DNA of 64,000 nt from Thiomonas bhubaneswarensis (GTDB taxonomy: Bacteria; Pseudomonadota; Gammaproteobacteria; Burkholderiales; Burkholderiaceae_C). Positions 52,092 to 62,740 of the stretch are shown one piece after another. The DNA is taken from contig NZ_LIPV01000005.1 of the NCBI RefSeq assembly GCF_001418255.1, positions 1 to 64,000 on the forward strand, given 5' to 3'. Below the pieces are notes generated by a model that had not been told where the DNA came from, did no database searches, and saw nothing but the letters and a program-made list of their open reading frames with translations. A program made the translations under genes and the position numbers. Positions within the stretch are counted from its first letter, which is position 1; each line of letters begins with the position of its first letter.

Positions 52092-52616
52092 TCAGATTTT
52101 CCAGCGCTCGGCCAGACGGGCCGGACGCAGCACATCGTACTCTTCAAAGGGCTGGTGGATCCACGGGCTCGTGGGCAGCATGTCGACGTAGTACTCGGGC
52201 AGATAAGTCGAAATGCCCTTGACCCAGATGACCGCACTGCGCAGATCGGTGATCTTGCCGCTGCCCTGGCGCAGGTGAGTTTCAACCGCCTTGAGGGTTT
52301 CACCCGAATCGGCCAGATCGTCCACCAGCAGCACGCGCCCTTCGAGTTCGCCGCGCGGCAGGGTGATGTAGCGGGCGATGTCCAGCCGACCCTGCACCGT
52401 GCCGGCACCTTCGCGGTAGGAACTGGTGGACATGATCGCCAACGGTTTGTCGAAAATCCGCGACAGAATGTCTCCAGGCCGGACGCCTCCACGCGCCAGG
52501 CAAAGAATCTGATCGAACTCCCAGCCCGAAGCATGCACCTTGAGTGCGAGTTTTTCGATCAGGGCGTGGTATTCGTCCCAGGAAACATAGAGATGCTTGC
52601 CGTCCTCGCTGAGCAT
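52092..52616 (-). CDS. Phosphoribosyltransferase, purine-salvage type
   Basis: 174 residues. PRPP-binding motif GRVLLVDDLADSGETLKAVE and LCLARGGVRPGDILSRIFDK. Belongs with bacterial hypoxanthine/xanthine-guanine phosphoribosyltransferase-like proteins. Start at 52616 (MLSEDGKHLYVSWDEYHALI). Lies 56 nt after purA; purine context supports the role. Base specificity cannot be told. Confidence 0.85.
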   Translation of the reverse strand: MLSEDGKHLYVSWDEYHALIEKLALKVHASGWEFDQILCLARGGVRPGDILSRIFDKPLAIMSTSSYREGAGTVQGRLDIARYITLPRGELEGRVLLVDDLADSGETLKAVETHLRQGSGKITDLRSAVIWVKGISTYLPEYYVDMLPTSPWIHQPFEEYDVLRPARLAERWKI

Positions 52617-52672
52617 GGCCGAACCTTTGTGAACGTATGGGAAATGAAGTATGCCCGAGGCGCGTTGAAAAC

Positions 52673-54007
<1,335 letters not shown>

Positions 54008-54025
54008 TCAGAAATCAGTCCGTAC

Positions 54026-55192
54026 TTAAACCTGTGAAGATCCGCTGCGGTCTTCCACCTGCCACCTACCTGCCCGCAGAACCAGTTGCCGCGGGAACGT
54101 CCGCACATCGTGGGCTTGACCCGATGGCAATTGCACCACGGTTTCACCACGCTGCCGCAAATCGGCAACGGCGTCGGCCAGACCCGGCGCCGTCGTCCAC
54201 TCGGCCACGATGGGCGAACCGGGCTGAGGCGCCGTGGCAAAACCCGCCACCTCGCGCAGATCCATCGAAAAACCCGTCGCCGCGCGAGGTCTGCCAAAGC
54301 TGGCGCCGACCTCGTCATAGCGCCCGCCTCGCGCGACGGCGTTCGCGTAGCCTCGGGCATAGACGCTGAAAATCACGCCGCTGTGATAGCGGTAGCCGCG
54401 CATGTCCGCGAGGTCGATCTGCACCTGCGAACCTTGTTGCCGGTGATGGGCGGCCAGCGCCGAAAGATCATCCAGGGCCTGGAGGATGAGGGCGTGCTGA
54501 GGCAATGTGCGCCGAGCTTCATGGAGCACGTCGGCATCGCCGTAGAGTTCGGGCAGCGCGAGGATGGCGGCGCGCTGCGCGGCGGTACAGTCGCGCGTCA
54601 GAAGGCGCAACTCGCCTGCATCCTTGTTGGCCAGCGCATCCAGAATGGCCACCATGTCCTCCGGGCCGAGGAGCATACCGGAGAGCACGCCCCGCACGAT
54701 GCGATTGTCGGCCAGATCGAGCGCGGCCTGCTGCACACCGGCCAATCGCAGGCAATCCAGCGCCAGGCATTGCACTTCGAGATCGGCCTCGAGACCGGCA
54801 TGGCCGTACAGCTCCGCGCCGAACTGCTGGATCTCCCGGCTGGCGTGCACGCCTTCCGGGTGGGTGCGAACCGCGCTGCCGCAGTAACACACCCGGGTCA
54901 CGCCTTCCTGGTTCAGCAAATGCGAATCGATGCGTGCTGCCTGAGGCGTCATGTCGGCACGCAGCCCCAGCGTGCGTCCCGAGAGTTGATCGACCAGCTT
55001 GAAGGTCTGCAAGTCGAGATCCTGCCCGGTGCCCGACAGCAGTGAGTCGACGAACTCAAGAAGCGGCGGCATGACCAGCGCGTAGCCGTAGCCCTTGGCT
55101 GTGTCGAGGCAGGCTCGGCGCAGGTGTTCGATGACGGCCGCCTCGCGCGGCAGCACATCGGAAAAATACTCAGGAAGACGCCAATTGCTCAT
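54026..55192 (-). CDS. hisZ: ATP phosphoribosyltransferase regulatory subunit
   Basis: 388 residues, class II tRNA-synthetase-like fold: WRLPEYFSDVLPREAAVIEH, LRADMTPQAARIDSHLLNQE, YHSGVIFSVYARGYANAVAR and GGRYDEVGASFGRPRAATGF. Lacks a functional histidyl-tRNA synthetase anticodon domain; pairs with short HisG in histidine synthesis. Located between DUF2065 and purA, as in related genomes. Confidence 0.94.
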   Translation of the reverse strand: MSNWRLPEYFSDVLPREAAVIEHLRRACLDTAKGYGYALVMPPLLEFVDSLLSGTGQDLDLQTFKLVDQLSGRTLGLRADMTPQAARIDSHLLNQEGVTRVCYCGSAVRTHPEGVHASREIQQFGAELYGHAGLEADLEVQCLALDCLRLAGVQQAALDLADNRIVRGVLSGMLLGPEDMVAILDALANKDAGELRLLTRDCTAAQRAAILALPELYGDADVLHEARRTLPQHALILQALDDLSALAAHHRQQGSQVQIDLADMRGYRYHSGVIFSVYARGYANAVARGGRYDEVGASFGRPRAATGFSMDLREVAGFATAPQPGSPIVAEWTTAPGLADAVADLRQRGETVVQLPSGQAHDVRTFPRQLVLRAGRWQVEDRSGSSQV

Positions 55193-55241
55193 GAAACATG
55201 CTGGAAAGTTGGGGCACGATCACGCGTGCCAACCCATCAGC

Positions 55242-55427
55242 TTACTTGAGGACGGCCACCAGGAGAAGGCCGACGACGACCGAGAGCAGTCCGATGAAGC
55301 GCAGTTGACCATCGGTCAGCAGCATGATCTGCTGAAACAACTGACGCCATTGCCTTGGAAACAGCAAAGGCATCAGCCCCTCGATGATCAAAACCAGAGC
55401 GAGAGCGAGAAACAAAGTGCCTTGCAC
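55242..55427 (-). CDS. DUF2065 (YjeT-like) small membrane protein
   Basis: 61 residues, two hydrophobic segments (TLFLALALVLIIEGLMPLLF and IGLLSVVVGLLLVAVLK). Conserved between hflC and hisZ or purA in many proteobacteria. Function unknown. Confidence 0.88.
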   Translation of the reverse strand: MQGTLFLALALVLIIEGLMPLLFPRQWRQLFQQIMLLTDGQLRFIGLLSVVVGLLLVAVLK

Positions 55428-55479
55428 GCTGTCTCCTGCGCGAGACAGCCTCGGGCGAGGGCTGTCTCACGCAAGCCGA

Positions 55480-56370
55480 TCATTTCGCAGGTTTTGCCGA
55501 ACTGCCACCCGGCCCGCGGAAGAACTGGAAGAACTGGCTGCTCGGATCGAGCACCACCACATCGGACTTGTTGTTGAAGCTGGCGCGATAAGCCTCCAGA
55601 CTGCGATAGAACTCGGCGAACTGCGGGTTCTGTCCGAACGACTTGGCGTAGATCGACGACGCTTCGGCATCGCCCTGGCCCTTGATGGTCTGGGCCTTGC
55701 TGTAGGCTTGGGAGATCACGATCTCGCGCTGCTTGTCCGCTTCGGCGCGTATGGTCTCGGCCTCGGCATAGCCCGTCGAGCGCAGTTCGTTGGCGACGCG
55801 CTGCCGCTCCGCTTCCATGCGCCGGTAGACCGACTGGGTAATGGAAGCGACGAAATCCACCCGGGTCAGGCGCATGTCGACGATCTGGATCCCCGTGCCC
55901 TGAATGTCCTTGGCGATGTTCGATTGCACATCTTTCATGACCTGATCACGTTGCGAGGCCAGCACCTGCCGCACCGTGCGCTTGGTGATCTGCTCGTTCA
56001 GCGCCGCCTTGACGATCTGCGACAGCCTGTCGCCGGCACGACGCTGGTCGCCGCCATAGCTGCGGATGAATTCGGTGGGATTGGTGATGCGCCACTTCAG
56101 ATACCAGTCCACCACCACATTTTTTTTCTCGGCGGTGATGAAGCGGTCGATATCGGGACTCTGCAGAGTCAGGATGCGCTTGTCGAGAAACACCACGTTC
56201 TCGAACGGCGCCGGAATCTTGAAGTACAGACCCGGCGTGCTGATGACCCGTTTGATCTGACCCAAACCGAACACCGCTGCGAACTGCCGCTGATCGACGA
56301 CGAAAAGACTGGAAGACAGCACCAGAATGGCCACGACCACGGCCACGAGAGCAAGAATGACTTTGTTCAT
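55480..56370 (-). CDS. hflC: HflC, FtsH-modulating SPFH protein
   Basis: 296 residues. N-terminal membrane anchor (VILALVAVVVAILVLSSSLF), SPFH/band 7 domain (VVDQRQFAAVFGLGQIKRVI, DWYLKWRITNPTEFI) and long helical region (AEAETIRAEADKQREIVISQ). With HflK it forms the periplasm-facing cage that controls FtsH protease. Ends in a variable tail. Confidence 0.95.
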   Translation of the reverse strand: MNKVILALVAVVVAILVLSSSLFVVDQRQFAAVFGLGQIKRVISTPGLYFKIPAPFENVVFLDKRILTLQSPDIDRFITAEKKNVVVDWYLKWRITNPTEFIRSYGGDQRRAGDRLSQIVKAALNEQITKRTVRQVLASQRDQVMKDVQSNIAKDIQGTGIQIVDMRLTRVDFVASITQSVYRRMEAERQRVANELRSTGYAEAETIRAEADKQREIVISQAYSKAQTIKGQGDAEASSIYAKSFGQNPQFAEFYRSLEAYRASFNNKSDVVVLDPSSQFFQFFRGPGGSSAKPAK

Positions 56371-56380
56371 CGTTCAGCCC

Positions 56381-57811
56381 TCACTGGAAGTTGCGCTCGC
56401 GCAGGGTGTCACGCGAGGTTCTTGAGCTGGAGGATGACGACACGCCGGACGCGGAAGCCGAGCTGTCCGGTGCCGCGGGCGCGGCCCCCGTCGATGCGGC
56501 GGGCAGCGCGGGCACGGCAGTGGGCGCGGCGGGCGCAACGGTGGCCGACGGGGTCTTGGCGGCCGACTGCTGCAGCAGCTTGTCTAGCGGCAGATAGAGC
56601 AGGTTATTGTTGTTGCGCGAATCCACCATGACCTTGGAAACGTTGGAAAGGATGTCTTGCATGGTTTGGAGATACATGCGCTCGCGGGTGACCTGCGGCG
56701 CCTTTTCGTACTGTTGCAGGATCAGATCAAAGCGCGAGGTATCACCCTGCGCCTGCGCCACCACCTGGGCCTTGTAGGCTTCGGCATCCTGGATCAGGCG
56801 CGAGGCCGTGCCTTGCGCACGCGGAATCACGTTGTTGGCATACGCCTGCGCTTCATTTTTCAGACGCTCGCGATCCTGGCCGGCCTTGATGGCGTCGTCG
56901 AAAGCCGCCTGAACCTGCTCGGGTGGCTGCACGTTCTGCAGCGTGACCGTGGTGATGACGATGCCGGTCTTGTAGCGGTCGAGGATTTTCTGCGTCAGCG
57001 CCTGCACGTCGCTGGCGACCTGTTCGCGTCCTTCGTAAAGCACATAGTCGAGGGTCTTGTTGCCCACGACTTCGCGCACAGCGGTTTCCGCGGCCTGGGA
57101 GACGGCGTCATCCGGGCTGCGGTTGTTGTAGAGGTAGTCCACCACATTGTCGATGCGGTACTGAACGGCGAACCGGACATCGACGATGTTTTCGTCCTCG
57201 GTCAGCATGGCCGACTCGGGCAGACCCGTCGCCCTGACCTCACCTCCGCGCCCGACCTCGACCGAGCGCACCTGAGACACGTTGACGATCTCGTCAGCCT
57301 CGAAGGGATAGGGAAGCCGCCAGTGAAAACCGGCATCCGTGATGTAGGCCAGCTTGCCGAAGCGCGTAACCGCCGCCTGCTGACCTTCCTGCACGATGAA
57401 AAAGCCAGATCCAAGCCAGCCCAGAACGCCGATTAGGATGAGAACGATGAAACCCACGCCCATGCCCTTGGCCGAAGGGTACAGATCGGGGCGCTGCGGT
57501 GGCATGCCACCTCCGTTTCCGCCGCCGCGCTTCTTGCCGAACAAACCGTTGAGCTTGCGGTTGAAATCGCGCCAGAGTTCGTCGAGATCGGGCGGGCCGC
57601 CTTGGTTGCCCGGGCGACGGTTGGGGTCGGGATTGTTGTTGCTTTGCTGGCCACCGGCGCCTTCATCCTTGCCCCAACGCGGATCGTTGAGATTGAACAG
57701 GCGCGAAGGGCGCCAGCCGAGAGACCGTACACGCTGCCACGAGAGACGAAGAAGACGAGCACGCGGAGCCTGTGTGGAAGGCGAGGCACGCAAGAAACGT
57801 GAGGGAGTCAT
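56381..57811 (-). CDS. hflK: HflK, FtsH-modulating SPFH protein
   Basis: 476 residues from ATG 57811, which overlaps the hflX stop (ATGA). The usual family start FNLNDPRWGKDEGAGG begins about 40 residues in, so the real start may be later, but no ATG/GTG/TTG sits there and coupling favours 57811. One membrane helix (GFIVLILIGVLGWLGSGFFI), SPFH domain (DGFH-like GFHWRLPYPFEADEIVNVSQ), Pro/Ala/Ser-rich tail. Confidence 0.92.
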   Translation of the reverse strand: MTPSRFLRASPSTQAPRARLLRLSWQRVRSLGWRPSRLFNLNDPRWGKDEGAGGQQSNNNPDPNRRPGNQGGPPDLDELWRDFNRKLNGLFGKKRGGGNGGGMPPQRPDLYPSAKGMGVGFIVLILIGVLGWLGSGFFIVQEGQQAAVTRFGKLAYITDAGFHWRLPYPFEADEIVNVSQVRSVEVGRGGEVRATGLPESAMLTEDENIVDVRFAVQYRIDNVVDYLYNNRSPDDAVSQAAETAVREVVGNKTLDYVLYEGREQVASDVQALTQKILDRYKTGIVITTVTLQNVQPPEQVQAAFDDAIKAGQDRERLKNEAQAYANNVIPRAQGTASRLIQDAEAYKAQVVAQAQGDTSRFDLILQQYEKAPQVTRERMYLQTMQDILSNVSKVMVDSRNNNNLLYLPLDKLLQQSAAKTPSATVAPAAPTAVPALPAASTGAAPAAPDSSASASGVSSSSSSRTSRDTLRERNFQ

Positions 57812-58998
57812 GCGGAAATGTGAGTAGGGTCCGACAAGGCTGAAGCAGAAGACTGAAAGCGCGGATCGGCCAAGACCGCTTCCAGCAACGCACTTTTGAG
57901 GGAGGCCACACCGGCGCCGGTCAAGGCGCTGACGGCAAACCGAGGCATGCTAGCACGCACCTCGATGCCCTCGACTTCATTGTGTCCATTTGTAACCGAT
58001 AGGTTCATGGGCAGCAGGTCAGACTTGTTGTAGATCAAGAATTGCGGAATGTCATCCGCACCGATCTCACGCAGCACAGCGCGCACTTCGTCCATTTGTT
58101 CGCCCAGATGCGGTGAACTCGCGTCCACCACGTGCAGAAGCAGATCGGCCTGCAAGGTATCTTCGAGCGTGGCCTTGAACGCCTCGATCAGCGTGTGCGG
58201 CAGATCGCGGATGAAACCCACCGTGTCCGACAGGGTGACATTCACCTGCGGGGCCAGATAGAGTTTGCGCGTCGTGGTGTCGAGCGTGGCGAAAAGCTGG
58301 TCGGCCGCATAGATTTTCGACTTGGTCAGCGCGTTGAACAGGGTGCTCTTGCCTGCGTTGGTGTAGCCGACCAGGGCCACGCGAAAAGCCCCGGTGCGCC
58401 CGCGCGCACGGCGCTGGGTCATGCGCTGGCGACCGAGTTTGCCCAAACGGGTGCGGAGCATCTTGATCTTGTCGTCGAGCATGCGGCGATCGAGTTCGAT
58501 CTGCTTTTCACCTGGGCCACCTCGCACCCCGATGCCGCCGGTCTGCCGTTCGAGGTGAGTCCAGCCTCGCACGAGTCGGGTGGCCAGATGTTCGAGCCGG
58601 GCGAGCTCGACCTGCATCTTGCCCTCGGCACTCTGCGCGCGGCGGGCGAAGATTTCGAGAATCAGGCCGGTGCGGTCGATCACGGGCTTGCCCAGCGCCT
58701 TCTCGAGATTGCGCTGCTGGATCGGACTGAGCGCGTTGTCGAAAATGATGGTGTCCGCAGACGTGGCACTGACCAGCTCGTTCAGTTCATCCACCTTGCC
58801 AGAGCCGATATAGGTCGCGGCGTCCGGGCGGGCCCGCACGCACGACAACTCGCCCGCCAGGGCATAGCCTGCGGATGAGCTGAGCAGCTCGAGCTCAGCC
58901 AGGGCGTCATCGGACGAAGGGCGGCGCTGTTGCACGCTGACCAGGGCAGCGCGTTCAGGTCCTTTGGGCCCCTCAGGCTGCGGGTGCTTCTTGCTCAC
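57808..58998 (-). CDS. hflX: GTPase HflX
   Basis: 396 residues. HflX N-domain ([20 protein letters not shown]), Gly-rich linker ([20 protein letters not shown]) and G domain ([48 protein letters not shown]). Ribosome-associated GTPase that rescues or splits stalled ribosomes. Overlaps hfq by 26 nt and hflK by 4 nt. Confidence 0.96.
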   Translation of the reverse strand: MSKKHPQPEGPKGPERAALVSVQQRRPSSDDALAELELLSSSAGYALAGELSCVRARPDAATYIGSGKVDELNELVSATSADTIIFDNALSPIQQRNLEKALGKPVIDRTGLILEIFARRAQSAEGKMQVELARLEHLATRLVRGWTHLERQTGGIGVRGGPGEKQIELDRRMLDDKIKMLRTRLGKLGRQRMTQRRARGRTGAFRVALVGYTNAGKSTLFNALTKSKIYAADQLFATLDTTTRKLYLAPQVNVTLSDTVGFIRDLPHTLIEAFKATLEDTLQADLLLHVVDASSPHLGEQMDEVRAVLREIGADDIPQFLIYNKSDLLPMNLSVTNGHNEVEGIEVRASMPRFAVSALTGAGVASLKSALLEAVLADPRFQSSASALSDPTHISA

Positions 58999-59218
58999 CG
59001 ATTTGGAACGAGACCGGACGGGCGGGAACGACGGTGGAAATGGCGTGCTTGTAGACCATCTGGGTCACGGTATTGCGCAACAGCACGACGTATTGATCGA
59101 ACGATTCGATATGTCCTTGCAACTTGATGCCATTGACCAGGTAAATCGACACCTGAACGTGCTCCTTGCGCAGCAGGTTCAGGAAGGGGTCTTGTAGCAA
59201 CTGCCCTTTGTTACTCAT
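58973..59218 (-). CDS. hfq: RNA chaperone Hfq
   Basis: 81 residues: [20 protein letters not shown] (Sm1) and [20 protein letters not shown] (Sm2 with YKHA), then a short tail. Start at 59218 (MSNKGQ), the standard beginning. Hexamer that pairs small RNAs with mRNAs. Lies between der and hflX. Confidence 0.97.
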   Translation of the reverse strand: MSNKGQLLQDPFLNLLRKEHVQVSIYLVNGIKLQGHIESFDQYVVLLRNTVTQMVYKHAISTVVPARPVSFQIGEQEAPAA

Positions 59219-59324
59219 CTTATTCTCCATTGTCGTGAGGAAAGCTTAAATGGCATTCATGGTCTGGAATGCAAGAGGCTGCAAAATAACATAGTGGCGA
59301 GAGCCGCCGCAGCGGAGCCGGGTT

Positions 59325-60719
59325 TCAGGCGTCTTTGGCGTAAGGATTCGCGCTGCTGCGGTATTCCACCCGCAAAGGCGTGCCCGTAAGGTCGAATTTT
59401 TCACGCAACTGCCCCTCCAGATAGCGGGTGTAGGTTGCGGGCACGCGATCAAGCGCGCTGCCGTGAATGACGATGATGGGCGGATTGGTGCCACCCTGGT
59501 GGGCGTAGCGCAGCTTGGGGCGCACCGGGCCCGAGCGCGGCGGCTGCTGCTGCGCCACGGCCTCGATGATGGCGCGGGTGAGCTTGGGCGTGGGCAGCTT
59601 GCGGTAGGCGGCGGCGTGGGCGGCGATGACCGATTTCATCAGCCCGTTCAGCCCCGCGCCGGTACGCGCGGAAATACTGTGAAACTTCGCAAAGCCGACG
59701 AAGGGAAGGCGCTGGCGGATCGCCACCATCAGCCGCTCGCGACCATAGGCATCCACCGCATCCCACTTGTTGGCCGCCAGCACCAGCGCTCTGCCCGCCT
59801 CGACGGCAAAGCTGGCGATATGCGCGTCCTGGTCGGAAACGCCCTCGGTGGCGTCGAGCAGAAGCACGACGACATTGGCCTGCTCGATCGCCTGCAGTGT
59901 CTTGATGACCGAGAACTTCTCCACCGCCTCGAAAACCTTGCCCTTGCGGCGCAGACCTGCGGTATCGATGAGGGTGAACTTGCGACCATCGCGCTCGAAC
60001 GGCACCTCGATCGCATCGCGCGTCGTGCCCGGCATGTCGAACGCAATCACCCGCTCCTCGCCGACCAGAGCATTGACCAGCGTGGATTTACCCACATTCG
60101 GCCGCCCGGCAATGGCCAGTCGCAGGCTGTGAACGCGAGGCGCAGCACCTGCCGCTGCCGCGTCAGTCGCCGCGTCGGGCAGGCTCTTCGCTTCCTGACT
60201 CTCCGGCAAGTCCGCCGACGGGTCGGTCGGCAAAGCCTTCAATATGCGTTCCAGCAGATCGGGCACCGAGTCGCCATGGGCGGCGCTGATGGAGAAGGGC
60301 TCGCCCAGGCCCAGTTCGTGGAATTCGGCCAGCGCCGGGTGGCCGTGGCGCCCTTCGGCCTTGTTCACCGCCAGGAGAATGGGCTTGCCGGTCTTGCGCA
60401 GTTCGGCGGCGATGTGCAGGTCTTGCGGGCTCAACCCGGTGCGAAGGTCCACCAGAAACACCACCAAGTCGGACTCGGCGATGGCCTGCCGGGTCTGCCG
60501 TGCCATTTGATGCACGATGCCCGTATCGACCACGGGCTCGAAGCCGCCGGTATCGACCACGATGACCGGCCGCTGCGCCATGCGCAACATGCCGTAATGG
60601 CGGTCGCGGGTGAGGCCGGGCATGTCGGCGACGATGGCATCGCGCGACCGGGTCAGCCGGTTGAACAGGGTGGACTTGCCGACGTTCGGTCGGCCCACCA
60701 GGGAAACGATGGGGGTCAT
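59325..60719 (-). CDS. der: Ribosome-assembly GTPase Der (EngA)
   Basis: 464 residues with two G domains: first [20 protein letters not shown] and DTGGF, second [20 protein letters not shown] and DTAGLRRKG with NKWD. A KH-like C-terminal domain ([20 protein letters not shown]) completes the fold. Essential for 50S subunit assembly. The linker between G domains is rather long and Ala/Pro-rich. Confidence 0.96.
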   Translation of the reverse strand: MTPIVSLVGRPNVGKSTLFNRLTRSRDAIVADMPGLTRDRHYGMLRMAQRPVIVVDTGGFEPVVDTGIVHQMARQTRQAIAESDLVVFLVDLRTGLSPQDLHIAAELRKTGKPILLAVNKAEGRHGHPALAEFHELGLGEPFSISAAHGDSVPDLLERILKALPTDPSADLPESQEAKSLPDAATDAAAAGAAPRVHSLRLAIAGRPNVGKSTLVNALVGEERVIAFDMPGTTRDAIEVPFERDGRKFTLIDTAGLRRKGKVFEAVEKFSVIKTLQAIEQANVVVLLLDATEGVSDQDAHIASFAVEAGRALVLAANKWDAVDAYGRERLMVAIRQRLPFVGFAKFHSISARTGAGLNGLMKSVIAAHAAAYRKLPTPKLTRAIIEAVAQQQPPRSGPVRPKLRYAHQGGTNPPIIVIHGSALDRVPATYTRYLEGQLREKFDLTGTPLRVEYRSSANPYAKDA

Positions 60720-60730
60720 GCCAGCCGATC

Positions 60731-60891
60731 AGAGCTTGTGAATTTTTCGGCCGTGGCCGAAAGGCGCGTCAAAACGCCCCCGGTCGAGGCGCAAAGCACA
60801 GCCATAGCCCGAGCTATGGCGAGTATTTGCAACGAAGAACGGGGGCGTTTTGGCGTGCAAGGCGGACATGGCTGAAAGGTTCACAAGCTCT
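60731..60891. repeat. 161-bp nested palindromic element between der and bamB
   Basis: Three nested perfect inverted repeats: outer AGAGCTTGTGAA/TTCACAAGCTCT (60731-60742, 60880-60891), middle AAAACGCCCCCG/CGGGGGCGTTTT (60771-60782, 60840-60851) and inner GCCATAGC/GCTATGGC (60801-60808, 60813-60820). Folded RNA or DNA would be a long interrupted hairpin. No coding frame. Resembles a MITE or an extended REP-type repeat. Its right end touches the bamB stop codon. Confidence 0.8.
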
Positions 60892-62063
60892 CAGTCAGGC
60901 ACGAAGGCGTAGATGCCGCCCTTGGCCGTGACGACCACCATGGTCTTGCCCACCACCACGGGCGTGGCCTGAATGGCGCTGCCGTCGGTGGCGACGCGGC
61001 CGACGATGCTGCCGTCCTTGGCCGAGAGAAAGCTGATGTAGCCCTGGTAATCGCCCACCGCCACCGTGCGTCCGACCAGCAGGGGTGCGCTGAGGTCACG
61101 GTATTTCAGCTGCGAGTTGGTCCAGCTGGGCACACCGTCGGTGGCCGAGTAGGCCTGCACGTCGCCATTGGCCTGCGTGCCGACGACCTCCTGATCGTTC
61201 ATGCTCAAGGCCGTATAGCCGTTGGCATCTCGGAACCAGAGCATGCGGCCGGTGTCGGCGTCCACGCAGCCCACGGCGGATTGGTAGGCGCGCGCGCAGA
61301 CCGTGGAGCCCAGAATCGCCGGCTGGCCGGTGATGCCCACCACGCGCTCGACTTCGGTGACGCCGCGGGGGCGCGCCAGCGTGACCTGCCAGCGCGGCAG
61401 GCCGTCGCTGAGGGCATAGGCGTCGACACGACCGAGCGCGGTGCCGATCATCACCACACCGTCGCGCGACACGATGCCTCCGGCCTGCTGCACCAGCAGC
61501 GAGGCCGCGCGGCTGTCGGCTTGCCACAGTCGCTTGCCACTGGCGGCATCAAAGGCGAAAACGCGCTGATCCGCCGCCTGCACGATGATGCGGCCACCGA
61601 TCACATACGGCGGGGTGAGCACCGTGGCGGGCAACTGATAGCGCCACAGCAGTTGTCCCTTCGGACCGATCGAGACGAGGCCGTTGTTCTTGTCCACCAC
61701 GGCGGTGAACGTGCCGTCGCTGCCTGTGCCTGCGCTGATGCCCGCAGCCACCTTGGCCGACCACACGATTTGCCCGGTGGCACTGTTCAGGCGCTCGACA
61801 TGGCCATCCGCCGAGGCGACGACGACCCCATCGGGCAGCACTGCCGTCTGGAACCAGGCGGGAACCTCGCCGATGCGCTGCGTCCAGACCTGCTTGACGG
61901 TGAGGATGTTGGCCACCGGCGTCAGCGGCGTCGGCTCGGGCGGCTTGGAGCCCGAGGCGCAACCGGCCAGCAGAGCCACCAGCATGAGCGGCAGGGCTAC
62001 GCGGCCTCGGCTCAAGAGGAGTCGACGCTTCCTGCTTGCGGTGTGTTGTTGCATCGCGCTCAT
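60891..62063 (-). CDS. bamB: Outer-membrane assembly lipoprotein BamB
   Basis: 390 residues. Lipoprotein signal with lipobox LLAGC after a basic start, then an eight-bladed PQQ-type beta-propeller (repeats such as ATGQIVWSAKVAAGI, ASGKRLWQADSRAASL, DTGRMLWFRDANG). Part of the BAM complex that inserts outer-membrane proteins. Start 62063; overlaps yfgM by 4 nt. Confidence 0.94.
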   Translation of the reverse strand: MSAMQQHTASRKRRLLLSRGRVALPLMLVALLAGCASGSKPPEPTPLTPVANILTVKQVWTQRIGEVPAWFQTAVLPDGVVVASADGHVERLNSATGQIVWSAKVAAGISAGTGSDGTFTAVVDKNNGLVSIGPKGQLLWRYQLPATVLTPPYVIGGRIIVQAADQRVFAFDAASGKRLWQADSRAASLLVQQAGGIVSRDGVVMIGTALGRVDAYALSDGLPRWQVTLARPRGVTEVERVVGITGQPAILGSTVCARAYQSAVGCVDADTGRMLWFRDANGYTALSMNDQEVVGTQANGDVQAYSATDGVPSWTNSQLKYRDLSAPLLVGRTVAVGDYQGYISFLSAKDGSIVGRVATDGSAIQATPVVVGKTMVVVTAKGGIYAFVPD

Positions 62064-62698
62064 GCTGCGCTCCCTCCAACCGATTGGAGCCGCCGTTGAA
62101 TGGCATCTCGCTCCGGGGCGTCTGCGGGAAGTGCCTTGAGCGCGGCCTCATAGGCGGAACGGGCCGCGTCGCGCTGGCCCTGCAGCATCGCCAGGTCGCC
62201 GCGGCGCATGTCAAACAATGCGGCGAAGGACGCCTCGGGCACGTCGGCCAGGGTCTTGCTCGCTTCGGCGTACTGCTTGGCGTCGATCTGCAGGGCCGAC
62301 AGATTCAGGCGGGCCACGGCGCGCTCGCTCGGACCCGATGCATGTTCGGCGGCCCACTTGAGCGCGTCGATCGCCTGGGCGTTCTTGCCCGAATCGTGCA
62401 GCGATTTGGCCACGGCCAGCGCCGCCATGCCTGCGTAAGCGCTACCCGGCGCCTTGCTCTGCATCACGGCCCAAGCCTGCTCGATCTTGTCGGGGCTGTT
62501 GCTCTGAATCGCAGCCTGCACCTGCTCGAACACCACCGCAGCCTTGGCGCCTTCGCTGCGCTGCCACCACTGCCAGCCATAATACCCGGCAAAGCCCAGT
62601 GCAACCGCCAGCACCGCAGCCGAGATCAGGGTGCCCCAACGCTCCCAGAAATGGCGCATCTGGGCAATCTGTTCTTGTTCTTCGAAGTTGTAGCTCAT
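62060..62698 (-). CDS. YfgM-like membrane-anchored TPR protein
   Basis: 212 residues: cytoplasmic N-terminus (FEEQEQIAQMRHFWERWG), one membrane helix (LISAAVLAVALGFAGYYGWQ), periplasmic helical TPR-like repeats (EASFAALFDMRRGDLAMLQG). PF09976-type family, linked to SecYEG and periplasmic chaperones in E. coli. Sits between hisS and bamB as in E. coli. Confidence 0.9.
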   Translation of the reverse strand: MSYNFEEQEQIAQMRHFWERWGTLISAAVLAVALGFAGYYGWQWWQRSEGAKAAVVFEQVQAAIQSNSPDKIEQAWAVMQSKAPGSAYAGMAALAVAKSLHDSGKNAQAIDALKWAAEHASGPSERAVARLNLSALQIDAKQYAEASKTLADVPEASFAALFDMRRGDLAMLQGQRDAARSAYEAALKALPADAPERDAIQRRLQSVGGSAA

Positions 62699-62740
62699 GG
62701 GAGGATCGGTGAGGGAAAGCGGCTATGTTAGTTGGACCGC

